From assembly GCA_009787675.1 (NCBI GenBank), contig WQSU01000081.1, positions 1 to 9,316 on the forward strand: a stretch of DNA of 9,316 bases, read 5' to 3'. A program made the translations under genes and the position numbers. Positions within the stretch are counted from its first letter, which is position 1. Each line of letters begins with the position of its first letter. The stretch comes from Lentimicrobiaceae bacterium (GTDB taxonomy: Bacteria > Bacteroidota > Bacteroidia > Bacteroidales > WCHB1-69). Positions 1 to 7,015 of the stretch are shown piece by piece. Under the pieces are notes generated by a model. The model saw only the letters and a list, made by a program, of their open reading frames with translations, did not search any database and was not told the DNA's origin.

Positions 1-409
1 CCTCTTTAGTGGCTTGTCCTTGAAAACGATAGGTGAGTGCATTCACCAGTGTTCCGGTATAATTGCCGTAGGCAGGGTGCACCACCAAACCGGCGGGCTT
101 GTTAATGATAATAAGATCCTCATCTTCATAAGGCGTTTCCAAAGGAATCTCTTCTGCAATAATCTCAATCTCTCTTGGCGGGTTGGGCATCAAAATGGTG
201 ATTTGGTCTGCAGGCTTCACTCTGTAGTTTTGTTTTTCAGGTGTGCCATTTACCAAAATACAACCAGCTTTTGCCGCATTTTGCACTTTGTTGCGGGAAG
301 TGTTTTGAATAAGATTCAGCAGATACTTGTCAATGCGCATCAATTCCTGTCCACGATCTACCATAAACTTGTAATGTTCATATAATTCATCTTTTTCTTC
401 AATCTGCAT
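1..409 (-). CDS. RluA/RluD-family 23S rRNA pseudouridine synthase, N-terminal part (runs off left edge)
   Basis: Partial gene: 136 uninterrupted codons from ATG at 409 down to base 2. Residues about 24-72 form an S4 RNA-binding domain (RIDKYLLNLI, SRNKVQNAAKAGCILVNG). Residues about 92-136 begin the pseudouridine synthase domain, with the family signature NKPAGLVVHP at 103-112 followed by GNYTGTLVNAL. The catalytic aspartate of this family lies in an HRLD-type motif that would fall outside the window, so it cannot be checked. Members isomerise specific uridines of large-subunit rRNA (RluD acts in helix 69); which uridine this one modifies cannot be told. The ATG at 409 is preferred because a promoter-like box lies about 22 bases upstream and the short acidic leader before the S4 domain is usual in this family. 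No Shine-Dalgarno sequence is visible. Family assignment is secure; the RluD subtype is inferred. Confidence 0.9.
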   Translation of the reverse strand, partial: MQIEEKDELYEHYKFMVDRGQELMRIDKYLLNLIQNTSRNKVQNAAKAGCILVNGTPEKQNYRVKPADQITILMPNPPREIEIIAEEIPLETPYEDEDLIIINKPAGLVVHPAYGNYTGTLVNALTYRFQGQATKE

Positions 410-430
410 AAAAAGCCGTTTTTGAGGTTG

Positions 431-438
431 CAAATATC
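431..438 (-). promoter_or_regulatory. Candidate Bacteroidota -7 box for the pseudouridine synthase gene
   Basis: On the minus strand this reads GATATTTG followed by CAACC, one mismatch from the TAnnTTTG consensus of the Bacteroidota primary sigma factor. It lies about 22 bases before the ATG at 409. No TTG at the expected -33 spacing was found, so support is the -7 box and its position only. The same GCAACC follows the box upstream of the peptidase gene. Confidence 0.45.
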
Positions 439-536
439 TGTTTTTCTTTTATTTTATATAAATGAGTTTTTCATCCAATCTTTTTTAAAAAAATCAAAAA
501 AAATTACTTGGCTTCAATAATAAACATTTTTCAAAT

Positions 537-1565
537 TCAATTACTATTCAAATCCTCAAGATATTCCCGAACCTCAATAGCTGCTGCCCGTGCGTCTGCC
601 AAAACATCGGGAATGCTCATGGGACGTTTACAAGCGCCAACAGCAAAAAGTCCCAATTGATTAGTTTTTTGATCTGCAAAAATAGGATCCAAACTTTTAA
701 AAAAACCATATTCTTCTTCACAATGACATTGCTTTGCCAGTGTTTTTGTACCTTTCGAGGGTTCCATGCCAATCATCAGCACCAAAAGATCGGGGGTCAT
801 TTTTAAAGGAAGCCCCATCAAAGTATCTTCTGATTTTATTTGGATCTTTCCATCGAATGTGGCTGCCGCTTCCGAAATTCTTCCCCTAATGAAATAGATA
901 CCGTATTTTTCCTGCGCTTCCCGATAAAGTTCTTCGTAACCTTGTCCCCACATGCGCAAATCCATATAAAAAATGTAAACCTCCGTTTCGGAAGAAACTC
1001 TTTTTAATTCTATGGCTTGTTTTACTGCGGTGATGCAACAAATTTTAGAGCAGTAGTTGTTGCCTGATTTCTCATCGCGGGAACCAACGCATTGGAGAAA
1101 ACAAACCTTTTTAGGGGTTTCACCAAAAGCATTGGAAATGTTTTTTTGCTTGAACATCTCTTCCAAATCCAATGAGGTAATGACCCCATTATAAATACCA
1201 TAACCATATTCTTCTTTACGTTTTGCATTAAAGGGCGTATAGCCTGTTGCCAATAAAACAGCATCAGCTTGATAAGTTTTGTGATTAACGTCTGTGGCTA
1301 TCCAAACCGTTTCTTTTCGTTCAAGGTTAACAACTTCTGTATCGCAATGTAAAGTGATGTAGCTATCAAACAACTCGGCATCAATGGTTTCTACCAATGT
1401 TTGAGCTTCCGAAAAATCGGGAAAAAGAAGCATCTTGTTGCGTAAGTTTGTGTTGGTTTGATTTTCCTTTTCGAGTAATGTAATAGTATAGCCCAACTTT
1501 GATAGTATGACTGCCGCTTCGATGCCGGCAGGTCCTGCGCCTATGATTAATATGGAGTTTTTCAT
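537..1565 (-). CDS. HdrA/QmoA-like FAD and iron-sulfur oxidoreductase, short form
   Basis: 342 residues related to heterodisulfide reductase subunit A and QmoA, which pass electrons between FAD and iron-sulfur clusters in soluble or membrane-linked Hdr-type complexes. The N-terminus has a Rossmann FAD-binding motif (IIGAGPAGIEAA, 7-18) with an acidic ribose-binding end (LLEKE, 30-34) and an ATG motif at 106-108. The family hallmark is CVGSRDEK at 159-166 followed by YCSKICC at 171-177. Cysteines 159, 172, 176 and 177 give C-x12-C-x3-C-C, the pattern that holds a cluster in the thioredoxin-reductase-like domain of HdrA. VYIFYMDLRMWGQGYEELY (196-214) and the C-terminal FAD motif GLFAVGACKRPMSIPDVLAD (305-324) also match. 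The ferredoxin domains of full HdrA are absent, as is the N-terminal DCSIC-type motif. No HdrB, HdrC or QmoB gene lies in the window, so partner and substrate are unknown. The start is the only ATG giving a complete Rossmann fold. Confidence 0.88.
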   Translation of the reverse strand: MKNSILIIGAGPAGIEAAVILSKLGYTITLLEKENQTNTNLRNKMLLFPDFSEAQTLVETIDAELFDSYITLHCDTEVVNLERKETVWIATDVNHKTYQADAVLLATGYTPFNAKRKEEYGYGIYNGVITSLDLEEMFKQKNISNAFGETPKKVCFLQCVGSRDEKSGNNYCSKICCITAVKQAIELKRVSSETEVYIFYMDLRMWGQGYEELYREAQEKYGIYFIRGRISEAAATFDGKIQIKSEDTLMGLPLKMTPDLLVLMIGMEPSKGTKTLAKQCHCEEEYGFFKSLDPIFADQKTNQLGLFAVGACKRPMSIPDVLADARAAAIEVREYLEDLNSN

Positions 1566-1585
1566 AAATAACGATATTGCTTATC

Positions 1586-1606
1586 CCATTTAATATTTCT
1601 AAATGG
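1586..1606. promoter_or_regulatory. Perfect 7-bp dyad upstream of the HdrA-like gene (operator or leader hairpin)
   Basis: The arms CCATTTA (1586-1592) and TAAATGG (1600-1606) are exact inverted repeats separated by 7 bases. The dyad lies 21-41 bases upstream of the HdrA-like start codon, in the intergenic region shared with the divergent comF-like gene. Its 21-bp span suits a dimeric repressor or activator, but it could also fold as a weak hairpin in the leader RNA. Seven-base AT-rich dyads can arise by chance. It matches no regulator consensus that I recognise. Confidence 0.35.
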
Positions 1607-1692
1607 CGAATTAACACGAAATTCTTAATTATAATATCAAAGAAATAATTTTAAATGCAGTTTTTACGTTCTGTAAACTCAATTTTCTAAAT

Positions 1693-2373
1693 ATGCTCTC
1701 CTCTCTCCTCAACTTCTTCTACCCCCGCGCCTGCATTTCTTGCGGAAATGTTTTGTTACAACAGGAACCCTTTTTTTGTTTGCACTGCTTGCATAATTTA
1801 CCGGAAACTCGATATCATGAATTTGATGAATCTCCACTGTCGAAAATTTTTACCGGACGTGTTCAGATAGAAAATGTGGGTTCATTCCTGTTTTATAAAA
1901 AAGGAAATCAAGTACAAAAAATTTTACACCACTTAAAATATAAAGGCGGAAAAGAGATCGGTTCTTTTTTGGGTAATATCTACGGAGCACAACTTATTCA
2001 AAATGAGAAATGGAAGGCTTTAGACCTAATTATTCCGATTCCTTTGCACAAGAAAAAAGAAAAAGAGAGAGGCTACAATCAAAGCGAATGGATTGCCAAA
2101 GGGTTGAGTTCCGGCATGCAAATTCCCTATAATACAGCCCTGTTGACACGCGCTGAATTTACAGAAACACAAACCAAGAAAAGTCGTTTTCATCGTTGGG
2201 AAAACGTGAAAGAAGTTTTTCAACTCACCCATCCTGAGATATTACAAAACAAACATGTTTTGCTTTGCGATGATGTATTAACTACCGGCGCAACTATGGA
2301 GGCTGCCATTCAAAAACTAAAAGCTGTTCCTGATGTAAAAGTTAGTGTAGCCACTTTAGCTACAGCGCAATAG
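1693..2373 (+). CDS. comF: ComF-family phosphoribosyltransferase-like protein
   Basis: 226 residues, a normal length for the family. The N-terminus carries a four-cysteine zinc finger: C14-x2-C17 (CISC) and C29-x2-C32 (CLHC). LKYKGGKEIG (81-90) is the usual ComF segment linking to the transferase fold. DLIIPIPLHKKKEKERGYNQ (111-130) and the PRPP-binding loop VLLCDDVLTTGAT (189-201), with its paired aspartates, match type I phosphoribosyltransferases. In naturally competent bacteria ComF acts in DNA uptake or processing of incoming single strands; in Bacteroidota that role is untested, and no other competence gene is present here. The first 13 or so codons are strikingly pyrimidine-rich and C-ending compared with the AT-rich remainder. 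The gene is divergent from the HdrA-like gene and 143 bases upstream of the glycogen enzyme, so probably a single-gene unit. The start at 1693 sits just before the zinc finger, as in homologues. Confidence 0.92.
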   Translation: MLSSLLNFFYPRACISCGNVLLQQEPFFCLHCLHNLPETRYHEFDESPLSKIFTGRVQIENVGSFLFYKKGNQVQKILHHLKYKGGKEIGSFLGNIYGAQLIQNEKWKALDLIIPIPLHKKKEKERGYNQSEWIAKGLSSGMQIPYNTALLTRAEFTETQTKKSRFHRWENVKEVFQLTHPEILQNKHVLLCDDVLTTGATMEAAIQKLKAVPDVKVSVATLATAQ

Positions 2374-2470
2374 AATATCTGCTGTTCAACATCTTAATAC
2401 ACCACCAGCTGAACACAAAAAAAACAATAATGAAGTCTATTGGTTTTTATTACCCTTTTTATTTAAACAG

Positions 2471-2490
2471 ATCAATTGTTGATTTTTTTT
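2471..2490 (+). terminator. Weak AT-rich stem-loop with T run after the comF-like gene (or promoter dyad)
   Basis: The arms ATCAA (2471-2475) and TTGAT (2479-2483) are exact inverted repeats around TTG, extendable by a G-T and an A-T pair. They are followed directly by eight T residues (2483-2490). The form is that of an intrinsic terminator for the upstream gene, but the stem is short and AT-rich and lies about 97 bases past the stop codon. It also abuts the candidate -7 box of the next gene, so it could equally be an operator. Confidence 0.3.
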
Positions 2491-2497
2491 ATTTTCG
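2490..2497 (+). promoter_or_regulatory. Candidate Bacteroidota -7 box for the glycogen synthase-phosphorylase gene
   Basis: TATTTTCG, one mismatch from TAnnTTTG, followed by CCAAC and ending 19 bases before the ATG at 2517. The position matches boxes upstream of two other genes here. The nearest upstream TTG motifs are too close or too far for an ideal -33 element, so this is a positional guess. Confidence 0.4.
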
Positions 2498-2516
2498 CCA
2501 ACTAATTTTTTAGAAT

Positions 2517-5500
2517 ATGAAGCAAGCGGATTATGTCTTTGAAACCAGTTGGGAAGTTTGCAACAAGGTGGGCGGTATCTACACCGTTTTGTCCACAAAA
2601 GCCTTTACTGCCGTTCAAAATTATGGCAACAACTATATTTGCATAGGACCGGAATTGTCGAAAGAGGACAATTCCGATTTTATTGAAGACCTCTCTCTTT
2701 TTAAAAACTGGAGGGAAATGGCACAAAGCGAAGGACTTCGCATTCGCATCGGGCGATGGAACATCAGCGGAAACCCAATTGTGATTTTGGTGGACTTTAC
2801 CCCATTTTTTGAGAAAAAGAATGAAATCTTGACGCAGTTTTGGCTGAAATATCAATTAGACTCAATTTCCGGACAGTGGGACTACACCGAACCCGCCCTC
2901 TTTGGATATGCCGCCGGACGCGTCATCGAAAGTTTCTACAACTACTATTGTTACGCTACGGATAAAATTATTGCACATTTCCATGAATGGATGACGGGAA
3001 CGGGCATTCTGCACCTTGAGGAGGACGTTCCGCAAATTGCAACCGTGTTCACCACACACGCAACCGTGCTGGGGCGCTGCATCGCCGGAAACCTGTTGCC
3101 CCTTTACGGAATGATGGAAAACTATAACGCTCAGGAGTTTGCACAACGATTTAATGTGCAGTCGAAATATTCATTAGAATATCTTTCTGCAAAATATGCA
3201 GACGGCTTCACTACGGTGAGCCAGATTACCAACCGCGAATGCACCGCTTTTTTGGCAAAACCTGCCGATGTGATTAACATAAACGGTTTTGAAAATAATT
3301 TTGTGCCGCAAAGCGACGAATACACCGAGAAAAGAGCCATTGCCAGAAAAAAATTGAGAGAAGTTGCCGCAGCGCTCACCGGACAGGAAATTGCGGAAAA
3401 CAGTCTGTTTGTAGTCAATAGCGGTCGCTATGAATTTAGAAATAAAGGAATTGACCTTTTTATTGATGGGTTAACAAAGTTGAAAGAACAACATACCAAC
3501 CGTCCGGTGGTGGCGTTTATTATGGTGCCTGCCGGAACGAACGGGCACCGGCAGGAATTGGTGGAAAATATGAAGGCAGAGACATTGCGCGCTACGCCCG
3601 TACTGTATGATTATTGCACCCATTTCTTACAGGACCCCGACCATGACCCCATCATCAACCACCTGAAAAAAAACAACTTGGACAACTCTCCACACACACA
3701 GGTTAAGGTGGTGTTTGTTCCCGTTTATTTAGATGGAAAAGATGCCGTTTTTAATCTTCCTTACTATGATTTGTTGATTGGTTTCGACTTGTCGATCTTC
3801 CCATCTTATTATGAGCCTTGGGGTTACACGCCGTTAGAGAGCATTGCTTTTGGTATTCCCGCTGTTACCACCACGTTAGCCGGTTTCGGGATATGGGTGT
3901 TGGATAATTTCGGCAACCAAAAAAATACGTATGTCATTCATCGAGATGATAATAACGATGATAATGTGAGTAGTGAAATTGCCGATGCCATCTATTATTA
4001 TGCCAATTTGAAAGATGTTGAAAAAGAAAAGCATAATACTTTGGCAGTGGAAATGGCGCAAAAAGCATTGTGGGAGCATTTGTTTGACAACTATTTAAAT
4101 GTATATGATATTGCATTAACAAAGAGTGAATTGCGTTACAATAAATATCAAAACAAAGTCTCCCGTATTGTCATGCAAGTGGCGCAGATGAAAAAAACGG
4201 AGCCTTGCTGGGCGCATGTTACCGTGAAAACCAAATTCCCCGAAAAGTTGAAGAAATTGGAAACGTTAGCCCATAATTTGTGGTGGAGTTGGAATTATGA
4301 AGCCCGCGAACTTTTTGAAGAGATTGCCGGACATGAAATGTGGGCTGCCTATCAAGAAAATCCTACCCATATTTTGCAAATCCTGCCGCTGGTCCGCATG
4401 CAGGAATTTAGTCGCAATAAACAATACATCAAAAAATTAGATAAAGTTTTTGAAGACTTTCAATCTTATATGAATGTTGAAAAGCCTGTGAATAAGGCGA
4501 AAATAGCCTATTTCAGCATGGAGTATGGCATTAGCAATGAACTGAAAATTTTCTCCGGCGGATTGGGTATGCTAGCCGGTGATTATCTGAAAGAAGCGAG
4601 CGACTGCAACGTGAATATGATGGGCATCGGGCTGCTTTACCGGCACGGGTATTTCAAGCAGCAAATATCTCCAATGGGCGATCAGGTTTCGCTTTATCCG
4701 AGCCAAAGCTTTTCAAAGCTGCCCATAACGCCTGTTAAGGATGAGTTGGGCGCTTTCAAAACGGTGTCTATTGCGCTACCGGGGCGCACGTTGTATGCAC
4801 GGATTTGGCGTGTGGACGTGGGGCGTATCCCCCTCTACTTGCTGGATACTGATTGCGAACTGAACCAGCCTCAAGACCGAACCATTACGCATACACTCTA
4901 TGGAGGAGATATTGAGAACAGACTAAAACAAGAGGTATTGTTGGGTATTGGAGGCATCAGAATGTTGAATTTGCTGGGAGAAAATCCTGATTTATATCAC
5001 CTTAACGAAGGACATGCAGCTTTTATAACATTAGAGCGCATAAAGCAGTATCTGCAAACGTACAATATGGCATTTCCGGCTGCGGTGGAATTAGTGCGCG
5101 CCTCTTCGCTTTATACAACCCACACACCAGTACCCGCCGGACACGACGCCTTTAGCGAAGACCTGATGCGTACCTATTTTGCCAACTTCCCCGAACGTTT
5201 CCATATCTCTTGGGACGCATTCATGGCTTTGGGTAGAAAACATATTGACAATGTGAATGATAAGTTTTCAATGAGTATCCTCGCTTGTAAATTGGCGCAG
5301 GAAATTAACGGCGTAAGCAAAATTCACGGGCGCGTTTCACGAGAGATGTTTTTGGAACTTTATGACGGACATTTTGCCAATGAATTGCATATTGACTTTG
5401 TTACCAATGGTGTACACTACCCTACTTGGGCGCACAAAAAATGGCAAAACTATCATCATGAAATTTTGGGCAACGATTTTCTTGCCCATCAATCTAACCC

Positions 5501-6737
5501 TGACATGTGGAAAAAGATTGAACATGCCGACAATGCCGCAATCTGGAACATTAAAAATGAACTTCGTGCCGAGTTGTTAGATGAAGTGAAACAGTTGCTT
5601 GAAGTGCAAATGATGACGCGGAACGAATCGCCGGAATTAATTTCAAACACTACAAAATCCATTAAGAATGACACGCTTACCATTGGTTTTGCGCGTCGTT
5701 TTGCCACCTATAAGCGTGCCCATTTGCTTTTCACCAACGAGGAGCGGTTGGCGCAAATTGTGAACCACCCCGAACATCCGGTTCAATTCTTATTTGCGGG
5801 GAAGGCGCATCCCAACGACAACGCAGGGCAGGATTTGATTAAGAAAATCATTGCGTTTTCACGAATGCCGCAGTTCATCGGAAAAATCATATTCTTAGAG
5901 AATTACGATATGATTTTAGCCAAAAAGTTGATCTCCGGTTGCGATGTGTGGTTAAATACGCCCACACGCCCATTGGAGGCTTCCGGCACCAGTGGAGAAA
6001 AGGCAATTATGAACGGCGTGCTCAACTTCAGCGTTTTAGACGGTTGGTGGGCAGAAGGTTACGTGCCCGAAGGCGGTTGGGCAATGAGCGAAGAGATTAC
6101 CTACAAAGACAACGACATGCAAGACCAATTAGACGCTACCGTACTCTACGCCACCATTGAAGACCACATTGTAAGAGCGTTTTACACCAGAAACAACAAA
6201 AATGTGCCGGAAATTTGGACTAAAATGATGAAAGAAAACTTTGCCAAGATCTCCCCGCATTTCACCATGAAACGCCAACTGGAAGACTACTACGGCAAGT
6301 TCTATAACAAGCTGGAGCAACGCACAAGGATGTTAACCCAAAACAATGAAAAAAACCTTTATGAACTTTTGCGCTGGAAAGAAAAGATATTGGCGAATTG
6401 GGAAAGTATTAAAGTGATTGAAATTCAGTATAATGGAGAAAACGGAACCACTTTTTATTTGGGCGAACGCGCCAGTGTATCGGTGGCGCTCCGTTTGGGA
6501 ATGCTTGCCCCTGAGGATATTAAAGTGGAAGTTTGCATTGTTCACAACAATAATGGCAACGAAGAACTTTTCGACAAGCGGCAGTTCCATTTTGCAAAAC
6601 AGGAAAACGGAATCACGCACTACAAATGCGAAGTAGTTCCCAACTACTCAGGCAGTTGGAAGTGTGGCATCAGAATTCAGCCTGCCCACCCCATGCTGCC
6701 GCATGATTTGGATTTTAATTTGGTGATGTGGGGGTAA
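2517..6737 (+). CDS. Fused glycogen synthase (GT3) and alpha-glucan phosphorylase (GT35)
   Basis: 1406 residues in one uninterrupted frame. Residues 1 to about 535 are a eukaryotic-type GT3 glycogen synthase: ETSWEVCNKVGGIYTVLSTK (9-28), AHFHEWMTG (153-161), TTHATVLGR (179-187), GRYEFRNKG (303-311) and FPSYYEPWGYTPLE (428-441), whose E433 and E441 form the E-x7-E acid pair. This part should extend alpha-1,4-glucan from a nucleotide sugar, UDP-glucose in the eukaryotic family. After a linker (about 536-565) comes the DUF3417-type helper region (LAHNLWWSWNYEARELFEEI, 584-603). The GT35 phosphorylase follows: AYFSMEYGIS (664-673), HLNEGHAAF (828-836), FARRFATYKRAH (1058-1069), FAGKAHPND (1093-1101) and EASGTSGEKAIMNG (1154-1167), where K1162 should bind pyridoxal phosphate. 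It would release glucose-1-phosphate. About 1296-1406 is a beta-rich C-terminal domain resembling the tail of some bacterial GlgP proteins. All key residues I can identify are present, so both halves look active. No other glycogen gene is in the window. The enzyme is presumably cytoplasmic, as no signal peptide is seen. Confidence 0.95.
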   Translation: MKQADYVFETSWEVCNKVGGIYTVLSTKAFTAVQNYGNNYICIGPELSKEDNSDFIEDLSLFKNWREMAQSEGLRIRIGRWNISGNPIVILVDFTPFFEKKNEILTQFWLKYQLDSISGQWDYTEPALFGYAAGRVIESFYNYYCYATDKIIAHFHEWMTGTGILHLEEDVPQIATVFTTHATVLGRCIAGNLLPLYGMMENYNAQEFAQRFNVQSKYSLEYLSAKYADGFTTVSQITNRECTAFLAKPADVININGFENNFVPQSDEYTEKRAIARKKLREVAAALTGQEIAENSLFVVNSGRYEFRNKGIDLFIDGLTKLKEQHTNRPVVAFIMVPAGTNGHRQELVENMKAETLRATPVLYDYCTHFLQDPDHDPIINHLKKNNLDNSPHTQVKVVFVPVYLDGKDAVFNLPYYDLLIGFDLSIFPSYYEPWGYTPLESIAFGIPAVTTTLAGFGIWVLDNFGNQKNTYVIHRDDNNDDNVSSEIADAIYYYANLKDVEKEKHNTLAVEMAQKALWEHLFDNYLNVYDIALTKSELRYNKYQNKVSRIVMQVAQMKKTEPCWAHVTVKTKFPEKLKKLETLAHNLWWSWNYEARELFEEIAGHEMWAAYQENPTHILQILPLVRMQEFSRNKQYIKKLDKVFEDFQSYMNVEKPVNKAKIAYFSMEYGISNELKIFSGGLGMLAGDYLKEASDCNVNMMGIGLLYRHGYFKQQISPMGDQVSLYPSQSFSKLPITPVKDELGAFKTVSIALPGRTLYARIWRVDVGRIPLYLLDTDCELNQPQDRTITHTLYGGDIENRLKQEVLLGIGGIRMLNLLGENPDLYHLNEGHAAFITLERIKQYLQTYNMAFPAAVELVRASSLYTTHTPVPAGHDAFSEDLMRTYFANFPERFHISWDAFMALGRKHIDNVNDKFSMSILACKLAQEINGVSKIHGRVSREMFLELYDGHFANELHIDFVTNGVHYPTWAHKKWQNYHHEILGNDFLAHQSNPDMWKKIEHADNAAIWNIKNELRAELLDEVKQLLEVQMMTRNESPELISNTTKSIKNDTLTIGFARRFATYKRAHLLFTNEERLAQIVNHPEHPVQFLFAGKAHPNDNAGQDLIKKIIAFSRMPQFIGKIIFLENYDMILAKKLISGCDVWLNTPTRPLEASGTSGEKAIMNGVLNFSVLDGWWAEGYVPEGGWAMSEEITYKDNDMQDQLDATVLYATIEDHIVRAFYTRNNKNVPEIWTKMMKENFAKISPHFTMKRQLEDYYGKFYNKLEQRTRMLTQNNEKNLYELLRWKEKILANWESIKVIEIQYNGENGTTFYLGERASVSVALRLGMLAPEDIKVEVCIVHNNNGNEELFDKRQFHFAKQENGITHYKCEVVPNYSGSWKCGIRIQPAHPMLPHDLDFNLVMWG

Positions 6738-6944
6738 CAGGAATGCCTAATCTATAATAATCTTGTTGCAGTTGTATTAATATAAAAAACCAAATAATAA
6801 AAGTGGAATTTTATTGGCATTTTCTATTTCAATGGTGCCAGCTACAACGTAGGAATTACAAATATTTATTATTTATGAGTAAGATTTATTTTTATTGGAA
6901 AAGCTAATGTTAATTCTTCATTACAACTCCTATGCAACTTTTTA

Positions 6945-6952
6945 TATCTTCG
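6945..6952 (+). promoter_or_regulatory. Candidate Bacteroidota -7 box for the exported metallopeptidase gene
   Basis: TATCTTCG followed by CAACC, one mismatch from TAnnTTTG. It lies about 63 bases before the ATG at 7016, giving a leader of roughly 55 AT-rich bases with no ribosome-binding consensus. The GCAACC after the box is identical to that at the minus-strand box near 431. No TTG is at ideal -33 spacing. Confidence 0.4.
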
Positions 6953-7015
6953 CAACCTTTTTTAATTTTACTCCTTTTTAGTTAATATTACTAATTATCA
7001 AATCAATATACTTTA

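Noticed and set aside
14..385. 123-codon plus-strand open frame at the left edge
   Set aside because: It lies entirely antisense to the pseudouridine synthase, whose S4 and NKPAGLVVHP motifs are clear. Its own product has no recognisable domain.
478..510. T6/A7 tract as a terminator of the HdrA-like gene
   Set aside because: Only A and T bases would pair, with no GC in the stem, so it is a low-complexity tract rather than a credible hairpin.
2378..2416. TGTTCA and TGAACA arms after comF as a hairpin
   Set aside because: The stem is 6 bp with a loop of more than 20 bases and is followed by A residues on the plus strand; it does not behave as a terminator in either direction.
4173..4190. Internal ATG codons (residues 553 and 558) that could start a separate phosphorylase
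   Set aside because: The frame is open throughout, there is no ribosome-binding or promoter-like signal, and the fused architecture is plausible for this phylum.
5939..6160. 73-codon plus-strand frame rich in arginine inside the phosphorylase
   Set aside because: It is a +1-type shadow of the phosphorylase coding sequence around the cofactor loop; the arginine richness comes from the shifted reading of the main frame.
6804..6846. Imperfect inverted repeats (CCAA..TTGG and TGGCA..TGCCA) as a terminator for the fusion gene
   Set aside because: The arms are 4-5 bases, bulged or with long loops, and no clean T run follows. Support is below chance expectation for AT-rich DNA.
6738..7015. Possible small gene or coding relic in the 278-base gap before the peptidase
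   Set aside because: Both strands were read by eye. The longest stretches, such as a minus-strand run around 6790-6870, have no start codon, end in stops and match nothing I recognise.
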